Origin: an uncultured Alphaproteobacteria bacterium
Lineage (GTDB): Bacteria; Pseudomonadota; Alphaproteobacteria; CAAHEQ01; UBA3637
DNA: 64,000 bases
Direction of reading: 5' to 3'
Assembly: GCA_934234055.1 (NCBI GenBank)
Contig: CAKQGY010000007.1
Coordinates: 19,571-83,570 of the forward strand
A program made the position numbers and the translations under genes. The notes below the pieces were generated by a model that saw only the letters and a list, made by a program, of their open reading frames with translations, did no database searches and was not told the origin of the DNA. Shown piece by piece: positions 16,072 to 24,190 of this stretch. Each line of letters begins with the position of its first letter. Within the stretch, counting starts at the first letter, position 1.

Positions 16072-16232
16072 ACAGGACTCCTTTGTTCAAAAATTGCCTT
16101 ATCATCGGCCAAAAATTCGTCAGATACCCGCGCCCGTCAATTGCCAAAGCCGTTTGCTTTGCCTGTTGTCCGTCCACCGGAAAACCAACCGAAGACAGTT
16201 TTTAGTATAGAAACCTTTTTGGGAAAAAGCAA
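16072..16232 (-). promoter_or_regulatory. Promoter and ~125-nt 5' leader of the cold-shock gene
   Basis: On the minus strand TTGCTT (16227-16232) and TATACT (16204-16209) are 17 bp apart. Transcription would begin near 16197, leaving about 125 nt of leader before the ATG at 16071. Long structured leaders are known in cspA genes, where they act as temperature sensors. Whether this one folds that way needs structure prediction. Confidence 0.6.
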
Positions 16233-16255
16233 GCGCTTTTCTTCAAAATTTTGAT

Positions 16256-16486
16256 TTATTGCAGCGAGTGCGCCACCAATTCGTTTTGATGCAACAGGGT
16301 CAGTGCCATTTCGCGACTGGCAGCATAGCCCATTCGATGCCCATCGGCGTCATACATGGCCCACACGGGTCGAAAATCCATCACTTCCTGCTTGATATAG
16401 GCCGCCCGATCCGCGGGTTTATTTTCCTCATCACACAGTAAATCCGAAAAATCCAAGTCCAAATCGCTCCGGTTTTGATCGTTCAT
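16256..16486 (-). CDS. DUF1150-like small protein
   Basis: A 76-residue soluble acidic protein. The C-terminal half (RPVWAMYDADGHRMGYAASREMAL, read as RPVWAMYDADG and RMGYAASREMAL) matches the pattern I know from DUF1150, a small alphaproteobacterial family: a W-A-x-x-D-A-D-G strand-turn followed by a helix and Q-N-(D/E)-L. In other genomes DUF1150 genes are often beside small heat-shock genes; here it lies 12 bp downstream of dnaA in the same direction. Function is unknown. The family call is from memory of the pattern. Confidence 0.6.
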   Translation of the reverse strand: MNDQNRSDLDLDFSDLLCDEENKPADRAAYIKQEVMDFRPVWAMYDADGHRMGYAASREMALTLLHQNELVAHSLQ

Positions 16487-16498
16487 TTTGGTTCCGGT

Positions 16499-17995
16499 TC
16501 AGACCGCCTCCCCTTTTAACCGCCGGATCAGCATATCCGCATCGGTGGCCAGTTTTGTATCACGCGGCAACAGGTTTTCAATTGTTTTGACCGCATGAAT
16601 CACCGTTGTATGATCGCGTCCGAATTCGCCCCCGATACTGGGCAGAGACCGCGGCGTCAGCATTTTTGCCAGATACATGGCCAGCTGTCTGGGCCGCGCG
16701 ATATTCCGATCCCGCCTTGTTGACTTCAAGTCCGTCAGGCCGATCTGATAGTGCCCGCACACAGCATATTGAATTTCCTTGACCGTGATTTCTTTTTCCG
16801 TCACATGCAGCAAGTCTTTCAGCACCGCCCGCGTTGTTTCCAAATTGATCGGCGCCCCCAGCAATTCCGCATGCGCCACGATACGCTTCAAGGCGCCTTC
16901 CAATTCTCGCACATTAGAAGTAATATTCTTGGCCAAAAAGTCCAAAATATCCTCGGGCACCAAGGTATTCATTACCCGCACTTTTTCTTGTAAAATCCCC
17001 AATCGCAACTCGTATGAAGTCGGCAAGATATTCACCACCAACCCCTGCGTGATTCGCGTTTTCAGGCGATCCGCAATCCCGCTGGCCTCGGCACTGGATT
17101 TCAGGCTGTCTTTGACATAGCGCAGATCCTGCGGTGCCGAATCAGCCGACAAAATAATCTTTTTCCCGTGTGCGATCAAATAGTTAAAGGTATTAAAGAA
17201 TTCGTCCTGCGTTGCGTCTTTACCGCAGATGAATTGCACATCATCAATCATCAGCACATCAACCGAGCGGAAAATCTCGCGGAATCGAGCCGTCCCCTCA
17301 TAGCGGTTATTTTGCCGCATCGCTTTCATAAACTGCAAAAAGAATTGCTCCGACGACAGATACAGCACGGTCTTATCCGGATGCAGCTCCTTGATTCGCC
17401 AGGCAATCGCGTGCATCAGGTGAGTCTTGCCCAGCCCCGATCCGCCATGGATATACAACTGATTAAAGGCTGCCGAGTCATCTTCGGCAATTCGGCGGGC
17501 TGCCGCGTGCGCAAATTCGTTGGACGGCCCCACCACAAAGGTATCAAAGGTATGCGTCGGATCCAACAAAGATTGCGGCATTTCGGGATCCGCCGGCCGT
17601 TTTCCCAGCACCATCGCCGCATGCGACGGCTTTAACATCGCGGGCGAGGCCAGCGGCAATTCCGGTTGCTGCTGTTGCGCCAGTTTCAGATTCAAGCCCG
17701 ACACTTCGGCATTTTCCTGTTGCCACAGGGACAGGATCTGATCGGCATAGTTGCGTTTAACCAGTTCGTGAATACAAGGCGACGGCAACAATAATGAGAC
17801 CTGATGCCCCTCTATTTTATCCGGCACGATTTTAGACAACCACCGCACGGCAAAGCGATCCGATTGACTGCGTTGCAGGCGCGAGCATATCCGATCCCAT
17901 TGACTTTTGATCACATCATGAGACAAGCCCGCATCACCGGACAACCCCATATCCCGCACCTGTCTTTTTTCTGTTGTCTGTTCCATTTCGGACAT
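16499..17995 (-). CDS. dnaA: Chromosomal replication initiator DnaA
   Basis: A 498-residue protein with all DnaA domains. Domain I (residues about 25-100) binds helicase, and a Gln/Pro-rich linker (domain II) follows. The AAA+ domain III has Walker A GGSGLGKTH and Walker B LMIDDVQF. Domain IV, at the C-terminus, has the DnaA-box-binding signature GGEFGRDHTTVIHAVKTIE (shown within 20 residues). It opens the origin and is a transcription regulator. The start MSEMEQ is preceded by AGGG. The 520-bp upstream gap carries three perfect DnaA boxes, so both autoregulation and a nearby origin are plausible. Confidence 0.97.
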   Translation of the reverse strand: MSEMEQTTEKRQVRDMGLSGDAGLSHDVIKSQWDRICSRLQRSQSDRFAVRWLSKIVPDKIEGHQVSLLLPSPCIHELVKRNYADQILSLWQQENAEVSGLNLKLAQQQQPELPLASPAMLKPSHAAMVLGKRPADPEMPQSLLDPTHTFDTFVVGPSNEFAHAAARRIAEDDSAAFNQLYIHGGSGLGKTHLMHAIAWRIKELHPDKTVLYLSSEQFFLQFMKAMRQNNRYEGTARFREIFRSVDVLMIDDVQFICGKDATQDEFFNTFNYLIAHGKKIILSADSAPQDLRYVKDSLKSSAEASGIADRLKTRITQGLVVNILPTSYELRLGILQEKVRVMNTLVPEDILDFLAKNITSNVRELEGALKRIVAHAELLGAPINLETTRAVLKDLLHVTEKEITVKEIQYAVCGHYQIGLTDLKSTRRDRNIARPRQLAMYLAKMLTPRSLPSIGGEFGRDHTTVIHAVKTIENLLPRDTKLATDADMLIRRLKGEAV

Positions 17996-18177
17996 AGACC
18001 CTGATCCCTTTCGTTCATTCAGCCGGGTTTTCCCCGTGCGCTCATTTCAATTTCCAAGGCCCTTTCGGACCTCACTCATTTCTTTTTCAGAGCCTCTCTA
18101 AGCCCTTTTTTTCAGCAGAACCCCTTGGCCCCACTTTTTCCCGAAACCGCCCGGCCACCCGGCATCCCTTTTCCACT

Positions 18178-18186
18178 TTATCCACA
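18178..18186 (+). promoter_or_regulatory. DnaA box
   Basis: Perfect TTATCCACA. Confidence 0.75.
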
Positions 18187-18384
18187 ACGCCCCCGCTTCT
18201 TCTCCGAATAACACCTGCGACCTTTTTTTCGGGGCTTTTTTTCATCCGCTCAGGTTCATCATAAAATAAAATTGTTCCAAAACACAACCTTTTTTTTGTT
18301 TCCCCGGTTATTTTCCCATATTTAGGAATCAGATTCTATATTTTGTGCCCGTTCAGCCTTTTTTTGCTCCACCGGTTCGGAATT

Positions 18385-18393
18385 TTATCCACA
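18385..18393 (+). promoter_or_regulatory. DnaA box
   Basis: Perfect TTATCCACA, just before an AT-rich tract. Confidence 0.75.
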
Positions 18394-18472
18394 GGCTTTT
18401 TTCACATTTTTCGGCCGGTTAAATAAAATTGTATTATTTTTGAATAACTAACCCGATTTTCCCCGATTCGCT

Positions 18473-18481
18473 TGTGGATAA
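18473..18481 (-). promoter_or_regulatory. DnaA box
   Basis: Perfect TTATCCACA on the minus strand (TGTGGATAA on plus). It flanks the AT-rich tract on the other side, facing the box at 18385. Confidence 0.75.
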
Positions 18482-18519
18482 CTTTTGCGAGTCGCCTCTG
18501 ACCGGTCCGCCCGATGCGC

Positions 18520-20307
18520 TTATTCGTCCCCGATTTTCAGGGCTTGGATAAAGGCGTTTTGCGGGATTTCCACTTCGCCGAACTGGCGCATACGTTTTTT
18601 GCCTTCTTTTTGTTTTTCCAACAATTTGCGTTTACGGGTAATATCGCCGCCATAGCATTTAGCCGTCACATCTTTGCGGAAAGCGGCAATATCTTCGCGG
18701 GCAATAATTTTCCCGCCGATACTGGCTTGAATAGGGATTTTGAATTGGTGCCGCGGGATCAGGTCTTTCAAGCGTTCACAGATCTGTCGCCCGCGCCGTT
18801 CGGCCTGACTGCGATGTGCCAAAAAGGCCAACGCGTCCACCTGTTCGCCGTGCACCATAATATTGACGCGCACCAGGTCGCTGGCAGCATAGTCGGCCAA
18901 CTCATAGTCAAAGCTGGCATACCCGCGCGACAGGGATTTCAAGCGGTCATAAAAGTCAAACACGATTTCGTTCAGAGGCAATTCATACACCACCATCGCC
19001 CGATCACCGACATAGGTCAAATCCTTTTGGATTCCGCGCCGTTCGGTGCACAGTTGCAAGATTCCGCCCAAATAGGTATCCGGCGTCATGATTGTGGCGC
19101 GCACCCAGGGTTCTTCAATTTTGGCAATCCGGCTGACATCGGGCATATCGGCGGGGTTATGCATTACCATAACTTCCCCGTTCGTCAGATAGACTTTATA
19201 CGCCACCGACGGCGCCGTCGTAATCAGATCCAGGTTAAATTCACGCGACAGGCGTTCTTGGATAATTTCCATATGCAGCAGCCCCAAGAATCCGCATCGG
19301 AACCCTTGCCCCAAGGCCATGGATTTATCCGGCACAAATTCAAAGCTGGCGTCATTCAGTTGCAGTTTTGCCAGTGATTCTTTCAGGACTTCATAGTCGC
19401 TCATATCCACCGGGAACAGTGAGCAGAACACCACCGACAAGCTCGGCTTAAAGCCCGGCAGGGCGTGTTCGGTCGGGTTTTTATCATCGGTAATGGTATC
19501 CCCCACGCGGGTTTCGCCAATTGATTTAATCCCGCAAATCACAAAGCCCAACTCCCCCGTGCCCAGTTCATCGGTATCGGCCATTTTGGGCGTAAAGTAG
19601 CCGCAACGTTCTACTTTATACGCGGCTTTGGTTGCCATCATCCGGATAGTCATGCCTTTTTTCAGGGTTCCGTCCACAATCCGCACCAGCACCACAATCC
19701 CCAAATAAGGGTCATACCAGGAATCCACCAGCATCGCTTTCAAGGGGCCGGCGATATTTCCTTTCGGCGGCGGCAAGCGCTCCACAATTGCGTCCAGAAC
19801 CGTATCAATTCCGATTCCCGTTTTAGCCGAGATCAGCGGCGCATCCGTGGCGTCAATACCGATCACATCTTCAATTTGTTGCTTCACGCGATCCGGCTCG
19901 GCGGCGGGCAAGTCGATTTTATTGATTACCGGCACGATTTCGTGATTGGCGTCCAGGGCTTTATACACATTCGCCAAAGTTTGTGCCTCCACCCCTTGCG
20001 AGGCATCCACCACCAACAGCGACCCTTCACACGCGGCCAGCGACCGGCTCACCTCATAGCCAAAGTCCACATGCCCCGGCGTGTCAATCAGGTTCAAAAT
20101 ATAGTCTTTGTATTTCAGGCGCACCGTTTGGGCTTTAATGGTGATTCCGCGTTCGCGTTCAATATCCATATTGTCCAGGATCTGCGCTTTCATTTCGCGA
20201 TCGGCCACCGCTCCGCACTTTTGGATCAGGCGATCCGCCAGCGTGGATTTTCCGTGATCAATGTGCGCGACAATAGAAAAATTACGAATATGAGCCAACT
20301 CTGTCAT
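18520..20307 (-). CDS. lepA: Elongation factor 4 (LepA)
   Basis: A 595-residue translational GTPase. G1 is AHIDHGKSTLADR, the switch II region is DTPGHVDFGYEVSRS, and G4 is NKIDLP. The LepA-specific C-terminal domain is also seen, with VNIMVHGEQVDALAF and GGKIIAREDIAAFRKDVTAKCYGGD (read here as GGKIIAREDIAAF and KDVTAKCYGGD). The length fits the family (about 600). LepA acts on ribosomes as a back-translocase or initiation/assembly factor under stress. It sits alone between the candidate origin and the esterase gene. Confidence 0.96.
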   Translation of the reverse strand: MTELAHIRNFSIVAHIDHGKSTLADRLIQKCGAVADREMKAQILDNMDIERERGITIKAQTVRLKYKDYILNLIDTPGHVDFGYEVSRSLAACEGSLLVVDASQGVEAQTLANVYKALDANHEIVPVINKIDLPAAEPDRVKQQIEDVIGIDATDAPLISAKTGIGIDTVLDAIVERLPPPKGNIAGPLKAMLVDSWYDPYLGIVVLVRIVDGTLKKGMTIRMMATKAAYKVERCGYFTPKMADTDELGTGELGFVICGIKSIGETRVGDTITDDKNPTEHALPGFKPSLSVVFCSLFPVDMSDYEVLKESLAKLQLNDASFEFVPDKSMALGQGFRCGFLGLLHMEIIQERLSREFNLDLITTAPSVAYKVYLTNGEVMVMHNPADMPDVSRIAKIEEPWVRATIMTPDTYLGGILQLCTERRGIQKDLTYVGDRAMVVYELPLNEIVFDFYDRLKSLSRGYASFDYELADYAASDLVRVNIMVHGEQVDALAFLAHRSQAERRGRQICERLKDLIPRHQFKIPIQASIGGKIIAREDIAAFRKDVTAKCYGGDITRKRKLLEKQKEGKKRMRQFGEVEIPQNAFIQALKIGDE

Positions 20308-20360
20308 GTGTATTCCTTATATATTATCAGGCTCTACCCTAGCAGAAAATCCGCCGAAAA

Positions 20361-21002
20361 TCAAGGTTTTTCCACTTGCCTTAAAAACTTTTTCACGGCA
20401 TTCAGACACACCTCATCCACCCCATGGCCCAGATTCGGAACTTTTACCGTCTTTACGGGATACCCCGCCATGCGCAAGTGTGCCACGCCCACCTGCCACG
20501 CCGCATCCGGCACCACCGGATCCGCCTCCCCGTGGGTCAGCAGGATCGGGAACGGTTTTTCGGCCCGTGTGATTTTTCCGACCGGCACCGCCGACAGACC
20601 GATGACACCGGCCGCGCCCAAGGTTTGCGCTGCTCGAAACGCCACCAACCCGCCTTGTGAAAATCCGCCCAGAACCACCCGATTCGGGCTTAAATGCCAA
20701 CGTGCCATCGCTTCTTGCACCCAAGCGACCACCTCGTCTGCCACCCCGGCCGCCCGCGCCGTCAAGGTATCCAAGTAGGTTTCATCGGCAGTTGTCAAGT
20801 CAAAATCGTCCAGGTTAAACCACTCATATCCGCCCCACCCCACAGCTACCGGCGCATCGGGGGTCAAAAACGCCGTACGCGGAAAATCGCCGACCAATTC
20901 CCTGGCCAATTCCGCCATATCCGCACCGTTAGAGCCGTATCCGTGGCATAGCACGACCAGGTTTTCAACCGTTTCGGGGATTAAATTATGTTCATCATTC
21001 AT
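20361..21002 (-). CDS. Alpha/beta hydrolase, phospholipase/carboxylesterase family
   Basis: A 213-residue cytosolic hydrolase. The oxyanion-hole stretch is VVLCHGYGSNG and the nucleophile elbow is GGFSQGG. The catalytic Asp lies in GEADPVVP and the His in LGHGVDE. This is the pattern of the carboxylesterase/lysophospholipase (PF02230-type) family. It may cleave short acyl esters or remove acyl groups from lipids. The ATG at 21002 has AAGGAGA upstream. It is divergent from the secreted-protein gene at 21075. Confidence 0.88.
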   Translation of the reverse strand: MNDEHNLIPETVENLVVLCHGYGSNGADMAELARELVGDFPRTAFLTPDAPVAVGWGGYEWFNLDDFDLTTADETYLDTLTARAAGVADEVVAWVQEAMARWHLSPNRVVLGGFSQGGLVAFRAAQTLGAAGVIGLSAVPVGKITRAEKPFPILLTHGEADPVVPDAAWQVGVAHLRMAGYPVKTVKVPNLGHGVDEVCLNAVKKFLRQVEKP

Positions 21003-21074
21003 TTCAGATTCTCCTTGAAATCAGGGTAAAAATGTGCCTTAATAGAATATAACGATATCTTCGGGAGAAAATCA

Positions 21075-21557
21075 ATGAAAAAAAAGACACTCATTTTATT
21101 TTTTGCTGTTTTAATGACAACATTGCCCCTTAGGGCCGAGATTACTTCACGCACGACCAACGGGCTCAGCGAGCCCGAGCAGCTCGGTATCACGGCCGGC
21201 ACGGCGCTGGCCTGCAACGCGGGCGGGCAGCTGGACGATTTTGAGTTGATCGCCAGCCGCCTCATCGCCAACAAAGCACTGACCGAGGCCGCTGAAAAAG
21301 AGGGCTATCGTGCCTATGCCGAGGCCAAGTTTAACGCCTATTCCGAGCAGCGTAAAAACCCGCAAATGGGCTGTGGCCAAGTGCTGGATTCATTCCGTAA
21401 TTTACCGCTGTTTCGCTCGGTTGTGTATGCCGACGGCACCATCAAGATGTATGACGGCACCTATCTGCGACCGCAGCGTCCCGTCACCAAGCCGGCCAAA
21501 AAAGCCGCTGTTAAAAAGCCGGCCAAAAAAAATACCAAATTGAAAAAGAAAAAGTAA
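21075..21557 (+). CDS. Secreted protein with Lys-rich tail, unknown function
   Basis: A 160-residue protein with a signal peptide (MKKKTLILFFAVLMTTLPLR, cleavage after about residue 22). A helical, charged middle part has two Cys (residues about 49 and 105) that could form a disulfide. The last ~28 residues are a Pro/Ala/Lys-rich repeat (PAKKAAVKKPAKKNTKLKKK), a tail seen in proteins that bind nucleic acid or acidic polymers. No family is recognised. Its stop overlaps the recG start (TAATG), so it is co-transcribed with recG. GGGAG precedes its ATG. Confidence 0.7.
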   Translation: MKKKTLILFFAVLMTTLPLRAEITSRTTNGLSEPEQLGITAGTALACNAGGQLDDFELIASRLIANKALTEAAEKEGYRAYAEAKFNAYSEQRKNPQMGCGQVLDSFRNLPLFRSVVYADGTIKMYDGTYLRPQRPVTKPAKKAAVKKPAKKNTKLKKKK

Positions 21558-23644
21558 TGTTGCGCCCCGAGATCCTCAATCCTTTATTTGCCACACTCAC
21601 CGGTTTTCCGGGGGTCGGCCCCAAGTTGGGCAAGCTGGTTGCGGGATTGTGCGGACCGACGGCGAGTGATGTGCTGTGGCACCTGCCCTGCGGGGTCAAT
21701 CATCGCCCCGTTATTCAAAATCTCTCCGATATCATCAGCGGGCACTTCGCCACCTTGCCGCTGCAAATTACGGATCACTTACCGCCCCCGAACCGCCGCG
21801 TGCCGTATCGGATTATCGGGCAGTTTGCGGATCGCACGATTGAATTGGTCTTTTTCAATTATCACAAAAGTTATTTGCAGTCTGCTTTTCCCATCGGCCA
21901 AACGCGCTGGGTTTCCGGCCGCACAGAGTTTCAGGGGCAGAACTTCCGCATAGCTCATCCCGATTATGTCGCAACCACCCCCGACGACATACCGGTGTAT
22001 GAGGTTATTTACCCCCAATCCCGCGGCGTGTCCAGCAAGCTCATCCGGCGGATTTTGGCGCATTTATGGCCCCGCCTGCCCCGGTTGCCCGAATGGCTGG
22101 ATCCTGCCTATCAGGCCCAGCATCACCTGCCGTTTTGGCACGATGCATTACAGCAGGCCCACCACCCCCGATCGCCGACAGATTTACTGCCCACTCATCC
22201 CGCGCGCCTGCGCCTGGCGTATGATGAAGTATTGGCCAACCAACTGGCTTTGATGCTGGTGCGTGCCAATCGCCAAAAAACCAACGGCCTGACAGTGCGG
22301 GGCACGGGCGACCTGATCACCCGCTTACAACAGAATCTGCCTTTTACGCTCACCAACGCTCAGACCCGCGTATTGATAGAGATTCAGCGCGATCTGGAAT
22401 CCCCGGTTCAGATGACCCGCCTGCTTCAAGGCGATGTCGGCAGCGGCAAAACGATCGTGGCCCTGCTGGCGATGCTCACATCGGCCGAGGCCGGGTTTCA
22501 GGCCGTTCTGATGGCTCCGACCGACATTTTGGCGCGTCAGCATTTTACCAAGATTCAAGCCCTTTGTGCGCCACTGGGCGTGCGGGTGGGCTTGCTCACT
22601 GCGCGTGAAAAAGGCAAAACCCGTGCCGCGATTTTAGAGCAGTTATCCGCCGGTGCCATTCAGATTTTAATCGGCACGCATGCGTTGCTGACGGACACGG
22701 TAGCCTTTCACCGGTTGGGTCTTGTTGTTATTGACGAGCAGCACAAATTCGGCGTGCATCAGCGTCTGGCTCTGGTCAAAAAGCAGCATGGTGTGAATCT
22801 TCTGGTGATGACGGCAACCCCTATTCCGCGCAGTTTGGCCCTGACGGTTTATGGCGATATGGACATTTCGCGCCTGGATGAAAAGCCCCACGGCCGCCAG
22901 CCCATAGAAACCCGCGTGATGCCGATTGACAAGATTCCGGATCTGGTTGCCCGCCTTAAACAGAAAATTGCAACAAATTCGCCCCGCACCCAGGCTTATT
23001 GGATCTGCCCGTTGGTGGAAGAATCTCAAACTTCCGACCTGACCGCGGTCAAGGCACGCTATACTGCTTTACGGCAAGTTTTCGGCGATCGTGTCGGCCT
23101 GGTTCACGGCCAGATGAAGGGCCCCGAAAAAGATGCCGTCATGGAGCAGTTTGCGGCCGGCGACCTGGACATTTTGGTAGCCACCACGGTAATCGAGGTC
23201 GGCGTTGATGTCAAATCCGCCACAATTATGATCATCGAGCATGCCGAGCGTTTCGGCCTGGCGGGCCTGCACCAACTGCGTGGGCGCGTCGGCCGCGGCA
23301 GCGACAAGTCGCAGTGTATTTTGTTGCACGGCCGGCACCTGACCGACACCGCGCGCCAAAGACTGACCGTCATGCGTGAAACGGACGACGGTTTTGTTCT
23401 GGCCGAAGAGGATTTGAAGCTCCGGGGTGCCGGCGAAGTTTTGGGGGCGCGTCAATCCGGCCTGCCCGAGTTCAAGATGGCCGACCCCGCCGTTCAGGGC
23501 GACTTGCTTTTAACGGCGACTCAGGACGCTCGCACCATTTTATCTCTGGATCCGCATTTAACCGGTCCGCGCGGGCAAGCGTTGCGCCTCCTTCTTTATT
23601 TATTTCACAAAGAAACCGAACTTCAAACATTGAAAGCAGGCTGA
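21557..23644 (+). CDS. recG: ATP-dependent DNA helicase RecG
   Basis: A 695-residue protein with the RecG layout. The N-terminal wedge/OB domain lies at about residues 1-240. Next comes a superfamily 2 helicase core with Walker A LLQGDVGSGKT, the DEQH motif (VVIDEQHKFGVHQR), TATPIPRSLALT and a conserved C-terminal lobe (VATTVIEVGVDVKSAT, QLRGRVGRG). RecG remodels stalled replication forks and Holliday junctions. The terminal TRG region is present (DLKLRGAGEVLGARQSGLPEF, read as DLKLRGAGEVLG and RQSGLPEF). The ATG overlaps the stop of the upstream gene. Confidence 0.97.
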   Translation: MLRPEILNPLFATLTGFPGVGPKLGKLVAGLCGPTASDVLWHLPCGVNHRPVIQNLSDIISGHFATLPLQITDHLPPPNRRVPYRIIGQFADRTIELVFFNYHKSYLQSAFPIGQTRWVSGRTEFQGQNFRIAHPDYVATTPDDIPVYEVIYPQSRGVSSKLIRRILAHLWPRLPRLPEWLDPAYQAQHHLPFWHDALQQAHHPRSPTDLLPTHPARLRLAYDEVLANQLALMLVRANRQKTNGLTVRGTGDLITRLQQNLPFTLTNAQTRVLIEIQRDLESPVQMTRLLQGDVGSGKTIVALLAMLTSAEAGFQAVLMAPTDILARQHFTKIQALCAPLGVRVGLLTAREKGKTRAAILEQLSAGAIQILIGTHALLTDTVAFHRLGLVVIDEQHKFGVHQRLALVKKQHGVNLLVMTATPIPRSLALTVYGDMDISRLDEKPHGRQPIETRVMPIDKIPDLVARLKQKIATNSPRTQAYWICPLVEESQTSDLTAVKARYTALRQVFGDRVGLVHGQMKGPEKDAVMEQFAAGDLDILVATTVIEVGVDVKSATIMIIEHAERFGLAGLHQLRGRVGRGSDKSQCILLHGRHLTDTARQRLTVMRETDDGFVLAEEDLKLRGAGEVLGARQSGLPEFKMADPAVQGDLLLTATQDARTILSLDPHLTGPRGQALRLLLYLFHKETELQTLKAG

Positions 23645-23646
23645 CT

Positions 23647-24105
23647 ATGACCATTCATTTTACACTTCAACCACCCGAAGTCACCAAGCAACTCCGCAAA
23701 GAGTTTGACCGGCGTCGTCTCAACCAGGTTTTTGTCCGTTGGCTGTATAAACAAGGCCTGATGGACAAATACGCCGATGTGTTTAATTTGGAGCGTGCGG
23801 CCAAGGGGCGGGTTCCGCACGGGTTTGATGTGCACCATATTCTGCCCTTGTCCGGCGGCGGAAAAAACAAATTCTCCAATTTCTGCCTGATAGAACGCTC
23901 TCTGCACAAGTTCATCAATAAAAAGTGTTTTGATCCGGCGCTCCGGAACATCAAGGTCGGCGAGTCCGTGGATATAGAGCTTCCCGATTTCGGGCCGATC
24001 GCACTGCGCAAAGATTACAACGGCTTTATTGACCGCAAACTCGCCCATGCCAAGGACCGCAGCCGTTTTTATGCCTATCTGCGTAAATGGTCCAACGAAC
24101 GATAA
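23647..24105 (+). CDS. HNH-type nuclease-like protein
   Basis: A 152-residue protein. The central motif DVHHILPLSGGGKNKFSNFCLI (read as DVHHILPLSGGGKN and FSNFCLI) followed by SLHKFIN matches the beta-beta-alpha metal finger of HNH nucleases: the general-base His in HH, an Asn in the loop and a third His on the helix. Unlike many HNH proteins it has no CxxC zinc knuckles. It starts 2 bp after recG and is probably co-transcribed with it, which would fit a DNA-processing role. A small selfish or toxin-like nuclease is an alternative. The surrounding basic helices could bind DNA. Confidence 0.65.
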   Translation: MTIHFTLQPPEVTKQLRKEFDRRRLNQVFVRWLYKQGLMDKYADVFNLERAAKGRVPHGFDVHHILPLSGGGKNKFSNFCLIERSLHKFINKKCFDPALRNIKVGESVDIELPDFGPIALRKDYNGFIDRKLAHAKDRSRFYAYLRKWSNER

Positions 24106-24130
24106 TTTTGGGGCCGACATTAAAAAAAGT

Positions 24131-24159
24131 TTTACTTCACCAAAAAAAAATGGTATACT
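24131..24159 (+). promoter_or_regulatory. Promoter of the Sel1-repeat gene
   Basis: TTTACT at 24131-24136 and TATACT at 24154-24159 with a 17-bp spacer. The ATG follows at 24191. Confidence 0.6.
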
Positions 24160-24190
24160 GCTCCTAATTGATTTTGAAAGCGAGGAAATA

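Larger units (their letters stand above)
17996..18519. other. Candidate replication origin (oriC) between dnaA and lepA
   Basis: This 524-bp gene-free stretch lies between the starts of dnaA and the end of lepA. It holds three perfect TTATCCACA boxes (18178, 18385 plus strand; 18473 minus strand) and AT-rich segments at about 18255-18305 and 18418-18460 that could unwind. A 66-codon frame inside it has no family features and is disregarded. An alternative is that the boxes serve only dnaA autoregulation. Confidence 0.55.

Noticed and set aside
18087..18287. 66-codon frame on the minus strand inside the candidate origin
   Set aside because: Lies over a DnaA box and C/G-rich tracts, has no ribosome site and no family features.
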